Part shown: positions 1-5,698 of the stretch, piece after piece
Position numbering within the stretch: position 1 is the first letter of the stretch
Layout: each line of letters starts with the position of its first letter
Assembly (NCBI GenBank): GCA_012961755.1
Contig: DTYS01000096.1
Location: forward strand, 1 to 6,810
DNA length: 6,810 nucleotides
DNA from: Candidatus Latescibacterota bacterium
GTDB lineage: Bacteria > Latescibacterota > 4484-107 > B68-G9
Direction of reading: 5' to 3'
Notes under the pieces: generated by a model
Database searches by the model: none
Told to the model about the DNA's origin: nothing
The model's input: the letters and a program-made list of their open reading frames with translations, nothing else
Made by a program: the position numbers and the translations under genes

Positions 1-324
1 GCAGGGAACTCCCCATTCCCTGAGGAAGTATACGGCCCATTTGTACATACCCATCGGCCCTACGGGTAGGACGAGTGCGAGCTTCTTCCCCTCTTCCCTG
101 GTCCTGCGGATCGTCCGAGCTATCTCGTGGCCCATGAGCGTGTCGAACTCCTCCAAGGTCCCGCAGGGCACGGGTCGAAATTCAGGGTTCCACCAGGGCT
201 GGCGTTCGGTTACGGCCTCAGGCGGGTTGGAACAACACCCGTCTATCTTCTCCAGGTCCCAGCCCTTGGGGAAGAAGTCCTCCAGAAGGGAACCCTTGAG
301 CGTGGAGAACAGCGTTATAGCCAT
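1..324 (-). CDS. Glucosamine-6-phosphate deaminase/isomerase-like protein (NagB/SIS family), 5' part only
   Basis: The first 108 codons of a leftward gene are visible; the C-terminal part lies beyond the left edge. The protein begins MAITLFSTLKGS. It has a Trp/Pro-rich N-terminal stretch and then FDTLMGHEIARTIRRT, followed by ALVLPVGPMGMYKWAVYFL at about residues 84-102. The last segment resembles the sugar-phosphate-binding glycine loop of a NagB subfamily that is divergent from E. coli NagB. NagB converts glucosamine-6-phosphate to fructose-6-phosphate and ammonia in the cytoplasm. The start is supported by GGAGG at 333-329, 4 nt before the ATG, and by a consensus promoter upstream. The family call comes from remembered sequence resemblance. 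The catalytic Asp/His/Glu residues lie outside the window, so an inactive or 6-phosphogluconolactonase-like relative is possible. A BadF-type sugar kinase elsewhere in the window fits an amino-sugar role. Confidence 0.6.
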   Translation of the reverse strand, partial: MAITLFSTLKGSLLEDFFPKGWDLEKIDGCCSNPPEAVTERQPWWNPEFRPVPCGTLEEFDTLMGHEIARTIRRTREEGKKLALVLPVGPMGMYKWAVYFLREWGVPC

Positions 325-354
325 ATCTCCTCCTCGGTTTGAGGCTCTGCCATA

Positions 355-383
355 AAGATAGTCCTTCGTACCACCGATGTCAA
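355..383 (-). promoter_or_regulatory. Sigma70-type promoter of the NagB-like gene
   Basis: Read on the minus strand, a perfect -35 box TTGACA (383-378) is separated by exactly 17 bp from the -10 box TATCTT (360-355), which matches TATAAT at four of six positions. The predicted start of transcription is near 348, giving a leader of about 24 nt that contains GGAGG just before the ATG at 324. The -35 box overlaps the first two bases of the ribosome-binding site of the divergent rightward gene (382-387). Confidence 0.75.
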
Positions 384-387
384 GGAG
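382..387 (+). promoter_or_regulatory. Shine-Dalgarno AAGGAG abutting tandem ATG codons
   Basis: AAGGAG lies directly against ATG 388-390, a spacing of 0 nt, and 3 nt before ATG 391-393. A zero spacing is not usable, so 391 is the better start, although 3 nt is still tight. No other start codon lies in frame upstream, and the next in-frame ATG (433) has no Shine-Dalgarno. Confidence 0.55.
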
Positions 388-390
388 ATG

Positions 391-780
391 ATGAGGTCCT
401 GGCCTAAGATCTTAACGTTCTTTGTAGTAACGATGTCGTCGACATGTGGAAGGGAGGAGCAACCTCCTCCACAGCCTCCCCCGCAGATAAGGGTCGAGGT
501 GCTCAACGGCTGCGGGAGACCTGGGCTGGCTAAGAAGGTGGCGAGGTTCCTAAGGGAACACGGATTCGACGTGGTCAACGGGGAAGGTTCCAACGCATCT
601 CATTTTAACTTCTTGGAATCCATAGTAGTGGATAGGTGCGGGGATCTGGAGAAGGCCCGGTACGTAGCTAAGATCTTGGGGATAAGGAACTGTATACAAC
701 AGATCTACGAAGAGGGGTACCACATAGAGGAGGTGACGGTGGTCCTGGGGAAGGACATGGACAAACTAGGGGGGAAATGA
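391..780 (+). CDS. Stand-alone LytR_C-domain protein, probably membrane-anchored or exported
   Basis: A 129-residue protein. Residues 1-18 are a short basic/hydrophobic leader (MRSWPKILTFFVVTMSST) followed by Cys19. A Pro/Gln linker PPPQPPPQ follows, and then a LytR_C-type domain (about 33-123) starting IRVEVLNGCGRPGLAKKVA. LytR_C normally forms the C-terminal tail of LytR-CpsA-Psr cell-wall ligases; here the catalytic LCP domain is absent. Cys19 suggests a lipoprotein, but the preceding residues SST do not match a good lipobox, so a simple signal anchor is equally possible. The last codons overlap rsfS by ATGA. In many Firmicutes a full LCP protein lies next to rsfS (general knowledge), so this may be a reduced form of that neighbour. 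The biochemical role is unknown. ATG 388 is an alternative start. Confidence 0.8.
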   Translation: MRSWPKILTFFVVTMSSTCGREEQPPPQPPPQIRVEVLNGCGRPGLAKKVARFLREHGFDVVNGEGSNASHFNFLESIVVDRCGDLEKARYVAKILGIRNCIQQIYEEGYHIEEVTVVLGKDMDKLGGK

Positions 781-1124
781 ACATATCTTCCCGAACGGCC
801 AGGCTTATAGCAGAACTTATGCTCTCTAAGAAGGCCGAAGAGGTGGTAATATTGGACCTCAGGAAGCTCACCGACATGGCGGAGTACTTCGTGCTCTGCT
901 CCGGACAGACGGACCTTCATGTGAGGGCGATAGTGGACGGGGTACTGGAGGGAATGGAGGCCGAAGGTATAAGGCCATGGTTCGTGGAGGGATACGAGGA
1001 TGCAAGGTGGGTGGTGTTGGACTTCGTGGACGTGGTCGTACACGTGTTCCAGCCGGAGGTCCGGACCTTCTACAACTTGGAACGCCTCTGGGGGGACGCC
1101 CCGGGGGAGGAGATAACGGATTGA
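777..1124 (+). CDS. rsfS: Ribosomal silencing factor RsfS (Iojap/DUF143 family)
   Basis: A 115-residue cytoplasmic protein of normal length for the family. RsfS binds ribosomal protein uL14 and blocks subunit joining during starvation. Family hallmarks are visible: VVILDLRKLTDMAEYFVLCSG (about 23-43), then QTDLHVRAI, and the C-terminal block VVLDFVDVVVHVF followed by VRTFYNLERLWGDAP. The start codon overlaps the stop of the upstream LytR_C gene as ATGA, and purine-rich AGGGGGG (768-774) provides a ribosome-binding site. The next gene, ctpA, follows after 14 nt. Identification rests on several conserved blocks over the whole length. I see no missing key residue. Confidence 0.95.
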   Translation: MNISSRTARLIAELMLSKKAEEVVILDLRKLTDMAEYFVLCSGQTDLHVRAIVDGVLEGMEAEGIRPWFVEGYEDARWVVLDFVDVVVHVFQPEVRTFYNLERLWGDAPGEEITD

Positions 1125-1127
1125 TAC

Positions 1128-1133
1128 GGAGGT
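1128..1133 (+). promoter_or_regulatory. Shine-Dalgarno GGAGGT of ctpA
   Basis: GGAGGT lies 5 nt before ATG 1139. It fixes the ctpA start downstream of the rsfS stop, against a longer reading frame open back to 977 that would lie almost wholly inside rsfS. Confidence 0.85.
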
Positions 1134-1138
1134 ATAAG

Positions 1139-2698
1139 ATGTTCCTGAGGATTCTCGTATTGGCGGTATACCTGTGGATTCCGGGCTGCCTTTGGGCTAA
1201 GTCCAACCTCGCTTTGAAGCTCAGGGTCCTCAACGAAGTATTGATATTCGTGAGGGAGAGATATGTCGAGGAAGTAGACCTTTCCGAGCTTATGGACGGA
1301 GCGATAGAGGGGATGTTGGAAAGGCTCGACCCCCACTCGGAGTACCAGAGCCCCAGGGAGAGGGCCAGGATGACGGAGAAGCTGAGGGGGGACTACGAGG
1401 GCATAGGGATAGCCTTCGAGATAAGGGACGGGATACTGACCGTGATATCTCCCATAGAGGGGGGTCCGTCCTACAAGCTCGGGATAAAGGCGGGGGACCA
1501 GATAGTGAAGATAGATGGGAGGTCCGCCTTAGGGATAAAGGAACACGAAGTATTCGAGAGGCTGAGGGGTCCCAAGGGCACGAAGGTCCACGTGTCCATC
1601 CGCAGGGCCGGGGTGGACAGCCTCCTGGAGTTCACTATAGTAAGGGACAAGATACCGATAAGGAGCGTGCCCTATGCGTACATCCTCAGGCCGGGCGTGG
1701 GATATGTACGCATAACCCGGTTCGGGAGCAGGACGGAGGAGGAGCTGGAGACGGCTTTGGACAGCTTGGAGGCAGAGGGGATGGAGAAGCTGATATTGGA
1801 CCTCAGGAGCAACCCCGGAGGACTTCTCACGGCCGCGATAGATGTCGCCGAGAAGTTCCTGCCGAGCGGGAGTATAGTTACCTACACGAAGGGGAGGGAC
1901 CCGGAGGTGAACGAGAATTACGTGGCCGAAGCTGAACCGGACGAGGTCCACCCCTACTATCCTATAATAGTCCTCATAAACCACGCAAGCGCCAGCGCTT
2001 CGGAGATAGTATCTGGAGCCCTTCAGGACTGGGACAGGGCCCTGATAGCGGGTCAGCGCAGCTTCGGTAAGGGCCTGGTCCAACATCAGTTCGTCCTGAG
2101 CGACGGTGGAGCCCTGCTCCTGACCGTGGCCAAGTACTACACCCCTTCCGGAAGGCTGATACAGAGGCCCTACGAGGAGGAGAGCAGACAGGAGTACTTC
2201 AGGGAAGGGCTATGGGAGGAAGGGATGCCCGACACCATAGGATCCGTCTTTTTCACCAAGCGTCTGCATCGCAAAGTGTACGGTGGAGGAGGGATCTGGC
2301 CGGACCTTGTTACGAAGCCGGATTATATGGATACCTTGGAAGCTAAACTATATAAAGAAAGGATCTTCTTAGATTTCGCGGAGAACTACGTGGGAAAGCG
2401 CGGGGAGTTTCGGGGAAGCTTCGAGGAGTTCCTGACTGGATATGAGATATCCGACGGGATCCTGGAGGAGTTCCGGTCCCTGTGCGAGGCCAAAGGAATT
2501 CCCATATCGGATGAGACCCTTGAGGTCCATAAGACTTTCCTGTGCACCCACATAAAGGCAGCCTTGGCGGGCCGGATCTGGGGGGACTCCGCCAGGTACA
2601 GGGTCGCTTTGGAGGGAGACGTGGAGGTGAGGGAGATCATGAAACACTTCGGGGATGCGGAGGCCCTGCTCAGGGAGGCCGGATACATATCAAATTAG
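1139..2698 (+). CDS. ctpA: Carboxy-terminal processing protease, S41 family with PDZ domain and long C-terminal tail
   Basis: A 519-residue exported serine protease. Residues 1-20 are a signal sequence ending LWA; the run IPGC (14-17) could alternatively be a lipobox. A helical region (about 25-80) precedes a PDZ domain (about 83-165, with GIGIAFEIRDG and KLGIKAGDQIVKIDG). The protease core (about 170-345) has LDLRSNPGGLL at 220-230, the nucleophile run SASASE at 284-289 and FGKG with Lys311. By the 25-residue Ser-Lys spacing known in E. coli Tsp, the nucleophile should be Ser286. The dyad is intact. The protease would cleave envelope proteins at C-terminal sites outside the membrane. About 120 residues (400-519) follow the protease core, resembling the tail of long S41 proteases known in Bacteroidota-like bacteria. 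It is the last gene of the LytR_C-rsfS-ctpA operon. Its TAG overlaps the stop codon of convergent aroQ. Confidence 0.93.
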   Translation: MFLRILVLAVYLWIPGCLWAKSNLALKLRVLNEVLIFVRERYVEEVDLSELMDGAIEGMLERLDPHSEYQSPRERARMTEKLRGDYEGIGIAFEIRDGILTVISPIEGGPSYKLGIKAGDQIVKIDGRSALGIKEHEVFERLRGPKGTKVHVSIRRAGVDSLLEFTIVRDKIPIRSVPYAYILRPGVGYVRITRFGSRTEEELETALDSLEAEGMEKLILDLRSNPGGLLTAAIDVAEKFLPSGSIVTYTKGRDPEVNENYVAEAEPDEVHPYYPIIVLINHASASASEIVSGALQDWDRALIAGQRSFGKGLVQHQFVLSDGGALLLTVAKYYTPSGRLIQRPYEEESRQEYFREGLWEEGMPDTIGSVFFTKRLHRKVYGGGGIWPDLVTKPDYMDTLEAKLYKERIFLDFAENYVGKRGEFRGSFEEFLTGYEISDGILEEFRSLCEAKGIPISDETLEVHKTFLCTHIKAALAGRIWGDSARYRVALEGDVEVREIMKHFGDAEALLREAGYISN

Positions 2699-3132
2699 CT
2701 TCGTTTCAACCATTCCACCAACGCCCTCAGGCCTAAAAGGTAGCTCTCGGCACCGAACCCCGATATCTGCCCCAGACAGGCGGAGGCTATCACGGAACGC
2801 CTCCTGAACCCCTCCCTGGCATGGATGTTGGACAGGTGGACCTCCACGGTGGGCAGGCCGACTGCCGTTATAGCGTCCCTCAGGGCATAGCTGTAGTGAG
2901 TGAAGGCTCCGGGGTTTATTATGACCCCATCGGCCCACGACCTGGCGTCGTGGAGTGCGTCTACGATTTCACCCTCGTGGTTGGACTGGAAGAACCTGAC
3001 CTCAACCCCGAGCTCCTCGGCAAGCTCGGATATGGCCCTGTTCACATCTTCTAGGGTCTTGCTTCCGTATATTTCGGGCTCCCTCGTGCCCAGGAGGTTC
3101 AGGTTCGGACCGTGGAGGACTAGGACCTTCAT
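2695..3132 (-). CDS. aroQ: 3-Dehydroquinate dehydratase, type II
   Basis: A 145-residue enzyme of normal length. It catalyses the third step of the shikimate pathway, 3-dehydroquinate to 3-dehydroshikimate, usually as a dodecamer in the cytoplasm. The N-terminal motif GPNLNLLGTREPEIYG holds catalytic Arg17 and Tyr22. QSNHEGEIVD, INPGAFTHYSYALRD (Asn73) and VEVHLSNIHAREGFR (His99) complete the active site. The ATG at 3132 overlaps the last base of the upstream M50 stop codon and has AAGGTG 5 nt before it. A GTG at 3135 is in frame but too close to that site. It is the last gene of the leftward operon. Its TAA shares three bases with the ctpA stop codon on the other strand. No other aro gene is nearby, so the pathway is not clustered here. 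Confidence 0.95.
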   Translation of the reverse strand: MKVLVLHGPNLNLLGTREPEIYGSKTLEDVNRAISELAEELGVEVRFFQSNHEGEIVDALHDARSWADGVIINPGAFTHYSYALRDAITAVGLPTVEVHLSNIHAREGFRRRSVIASACLGQISGFGAESYLLGLRALVEWLKRS

Positions 3133-4016
3133 CACGTCACCTTAAAGGGCGTGGGGGTGAAACAGAGGACGAAGATAGAAAGCGACAGATATCCTATCAA
3201 CTTCCTCCCCCTGTCCAAAGGGGTGTAAGGATCGTAAGGCGGAGGGTGGCGCATGCCGAGGAACAATACCAGCAGGAAGGCCCACAGCAACCATCCCATC
3301 CAGAGCATCCCCATGGGAAGCAAAACTAGTACGGTGAGGCGGGCTATGAACCTATGTCTTTCCCCGAATAGGGCGTACGTCACGTGCCCACCGTCCAGCT
3401 GGCCCACGGGTATAAGGTTGAGGGCCGTGACGAAGAGGCCTATCCATCCTGCGAAGGCCATAGGGCTCAATATGATATCGTATCCCTCGGGTATGTGTCC
3501 CAGGACAAGCTGGACGAGCCACGAGAAGATAAGGGAGCTCCCCAAAAGCAGCCTTCCCTCGGGCCTTCCCTCGATGGGGGCGGGGACGAGCTTGGAACTC
3601 GCCAGGCCTATCGCCGTCACCAAGACAGCGAGCACGAACCCGCTCAGGGGCCCGGACGCTCCTATGTCCACCAAGGCCTTCCTGTTGGGTATGGGGGAGC
3701 GGACCTTGATGAACGCGCCCATCGTCCCCAAGAGAGGATGTGGCATGGGGATGAAGTAGGGAAGGGATGCCTTGACCCCCCACCTCCTGGATGCGAGGTA
3801 ATGTCCGGCCTCGTGGACCCCAAGTATCAGCATGAGGGACGCTGAGAACGGTATCCCCTTGTAGATAAGCAAGGGGCTGGACAATATGTCCGCACCTGCG
3901 TGGAGCGCACCTGCGGCCATAGTCGTGAATATCGTGGCCACGAAGAGGATTATGTTGATCCAGGGTGTCCTCCTCGGCCTGGTCTCAACAAGCTCGAACG
4001 GAGGATAGTAGTTCAT
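3132..4016 (-). CDS. M50 family (site-2-type) intramembrane zinc metalloprotease
   Basis: A 294-residue polytopic membrane protein with about six or seven hydrophobic segments (near 19-40, 55-78, 115-138, 155-173, 185-205, 225-255 and 272-290). The zinc motif HEAGH is at 68-72. The second metal-ligand motif LDGGH is at 207-211, in NLIPVGQLDGGH. IPMPHPLLGTMGAFI and IGASGPLSGF match the EGY/cyanobacterial-archaeal-like branch of site-2 proteases, and no PDZ domain is inserted. Such enzymes cut transmembrane segments of regulators or membrane proteins. The substrate is unknown, and no anti-sigma factor is in view. The gene overlaps the upstream ABC transporter gene by ATGA, with a strong GGAGG ribosome-binding site just before its ATG, and overlaps aroQ downstream by 1 nt. 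Confidence 0.9.
   Translation of the reverse strand: MNYYPPFELVETRPRRTPWINIILFVATIFTTMAAGALHAGADILSSPLLIYKGIPFSASLMLILGVHEAGHYLASRRWGVKASLPYFIPMPHPLLGTMGAFIKVRSPIPNRKALVDIGASGPLSGFVLAVLVTAIGLASSKLVPAPIEGRPEGRLLLGSSLIFSWLVQLVLGHIPEGYDIILSPMAFAGWIGLFVTALNLIPVGQLDGGHVTYALFGERHRFIARLTVLVLLPMGMLWMGWLLWAFLLVLFLGMRHPPPYDPYTPLDRGRKLIGYLSLSIFVLCFTPTPFKVT
3138..3143 (-). promoter_or_regulatory. Shine-Dalgarno AAGGTG of aroQ
   Basis: AAGGTG lies inside the last codons of the M50 gene, 5 nt before ATG 3132. It favours that ATG over the GTG at 3135, which would be only 2 nt away. This points to translational coupling with the protease gene. Confidence 0.6.
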
Positions 4017-5698
4017 ACCTCCTCCGCATCCTTCACGATGTCCACGAACGCCTCCTCCAAGGACCCCTCTGTGCTGACCTCGTATATCCTCACACCTGCG
4101 TCCACTAAGGACTTGACCAGATCGGGAACCCTGGATGCCTCGCTCAACGAAACTCTCAGCTCCTTCCCCCTCACCTCTACCTTAGACACGAACGGAAGCC
4201 CGAGGAGGGCGGGGCTCGTCCTTCCGTCCACGTCCTCGCAGCATATCTTCACCCTACATCCCCCGGATATCTCCTGAGGTGCCCCTACGGCCAGGAGCCT
4301 GCCCCTGTGGAGGACCCCAACCCGAGAACACAGGACCTCGGCCTCCTTCAGGTTATGTGTCGTAAGGAAGATCGTGTTTCCTCCCTCGGCCACGTTCCTC
4401 AGGACCTCCCTCACCCTCTTCGCACCTATGGGGTCCAGTCCGGCCGTGGGCTCGTCCAAGAAGAGGAGCTCAGGTCCGTGGACCAGGGCCCTTACGAACG
4501 CCAGGGTCCGCTTCATCCCCCTGGACCAGCGCGAGATGGGCTCCTCGACCCTGTTCGAAAGCCCTGTCCCTTCCAATAGCTCCTCTATTCGGGACTTCCT
4601 TTCGTCCTCCACCCCGTAGATCCTGGCATAGTATTCCAGATTTTCCTCGGCGGTGAGTCGCTCGTACAGCCCATCGTCCTCCAAGAGCACCCCCACCTTC
4701 CTCCTGAAGCCTCCATCCTCGACGTCGCGCCCCAAGACCCTCGCCTCCCCATCGCTCGGGGAGATTATCCCTAAAAGGAGCCTTATCGTGGTGGTCTTCC
4801 CCGCTCCGTTCGGCCCCAGAAGCCCGAATATCTCCCCCCTGTGGACTGAGAAGCTGAGGTCCTTCACACCGATCGTCTCCCCGAACTTCCTCGTAAGTCC
4901 CCTAACCTCTATAACGTCTTGCGAGCCGGAGGGACTTCCTCCCCTCCTCCGGGATCCAGGGGGGTCGCATCTTCCCAGGACGAGCCTTTCCCTGTCGAAG
5001 AGGGCAATCCCGGCCAGTACGGCCACGAACGCCGCCGTCCCCACGGCCGAGGTGAATCCCAGGGCCACCTTCCAGCCGAGGCTGGATGGTCCCGTCAGGT
5101 GGTAGATTCCGAACATAAGTGAAAGGGAAAGTCCTAAGAGTAGGACGCCCGAGGCCTGTTGAGCTCCCCTCACCGTCTCAGACCTCAGGGAGATTAATGC
5201 GCCGAGGCCGGTGGAGAGGGCGGTAGAGCATGCCGAACCTACAAGGAGCAGAAAGGTAATAGGACCGGGGTAAAGGAAGGGCATGGGAAGGTGAAGTTCG
5301 GCATAGTTATATATGTTCAACGTAGCCCATCCTACCACTATCACCGCCAGCGCCTGTACGTAAGCCACGAACCACACCCCTAAGAACTTCCCCAAGAACA
5401 CCCCTCCCTCCGATATCCTCGTCGCTAAAAGGCTCTCTATGGTCCTCCTCTCCTTCTCCCCGGCGAACGCGTCGGCCACGTACGGAAGCACGGCCACGAA
5501 TGGTACGAGGAGGAAGTGGAGGACCAGAGGATAAGACCCCGATATCCAATACGGCCCCTGGAGGTAGGGGACCAGGGAACCGAAGAGCAGGACGAGCAAA
5601 GAGGTCTGCACGAGGAAGGAGCGCCTCCTTCCCGGGGCGAAGACCTCCCTTCGCTCCTTCCAGAACACTGTGCCGGAGTCCTTAAGGATTTCCCTCAT
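4013..5698 (-). CDS. Fused ABC-2 type transporter: permease (N-terminal) and ATPase (C-terminal) in one polypeptide
   Basis: A 561-residue protein. Residues 1-240 are a complete ABC-2 permease with about six membrane segments (near 29-47, 57-77, 105-127, 146-169, 184-203 and 211-233). It carries the family hallmark AFAGEKERRTIESLLATRIS at 77-96 and ends in a typical LFDRERLVLG. A polar Arg/Gly/Ser/Pro linker (about 242-261) leads to a complete ATPase of the NatA/CcmA type. Walker A GPNGAGKTT is at 295-303, signature WSRGMKR at 391-397, Walker B LLFLDEPT at 411-418, D-loop AGLDP and switch His448. A DUF4162-like tail covers about 480-555. Fused half-transporters would have to dimerise. The ABC-2 family exports ions, lipids, polysaccharides or peptides; the substrate here is unknown. 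I see no start codon in frame near the linker. The start overlaps the kinase gene by 17 nt, and the end overlaps the M50 protease by ATGA. Confidence 0.92.
   Translation of the reverse strand: MREILKDSGTVFWKERREVFAPGRRRSFLVQTSLLVLLFGSLVPYLQGPYWISGSYPLVLHFLLVPFVAVLPYVADAFAGEKERRTIESLLATRISEGGVFLGKFLGVWFVAYVQALAVIVVGWATLNIYNYAELHLPMPFLYPGPITFLLLVGSACSTALSTGLGALISLRSETVRGAQQASGVLLLGLSLSLMFGIYHLTGPSSLGWKVALGFTSAVGTAAFVAVLAGIALFDRERLVLGRCDPPGSRRRGGSPSGSQDVIEVRGLTRKFGETIGVKDLSFSVHRGEIFGLLGPNGAGKTTTIRLLLGIISPSDGEARVLGRDVEDGGFRRKVGVLLEDDGLYERLTAEENLEYYARIYGVEDERKSRIEELLEGTGLSNRVEEPISRWSRGMKRTLAFVRALVHGPELLFLDEPTAGLDPIGAKRVREVLRNVAEGGNTIFLTTHNLKEAEVLCSRVGVLHRGRLLAVGAPQEISGGCRVKICCEDVDGRTSPALLGLPFVSKVEVRGKELRVSLSEASRVPDLVKSLVDAGVRIYEVSTEGSLEEAFVDIVKDAEEV

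Noticed and set aside
296..321. TTGAGC ... TATAGC as a rightward promoter for the LytR_C operon
   Set aside because: The spacer is only 14 bp and the pair lies inside the NagB-like coding region. It is too weak to call.
977..1138. Upstream extension of the ctpA reading frame to an ATG at 977
   Set aside because: It lies almost entirely inside rsfS in another frame and encodes low-complexity Gly/Arg sequence. A signal peptide and GGAGGT support ATG 1139.
868..1233. Antisense Pro/Arg-rich open frame across rsfS and ctpA
   Set aside because: Its composition is that of a GC-rich shadow frame, and it crosses two real genes.
1529..2086. Antisense open frame of 185 codons inside ctpA
   Set aside because: It is a shadow of a strongly conserved protease gene, has no domain I recognise, and no ribosome-binding site or context supports it.
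4658..4680. Glu340 in place of Gln in the ABC ATPase Q-loop, and WSRGM signature in place of LSGGQ
   Set aside because: From memory, NatA-like ATPases often show LLE or LPE at the Q-loop and S-x-GM in the signature. This is subfamily variation, not loss of function.
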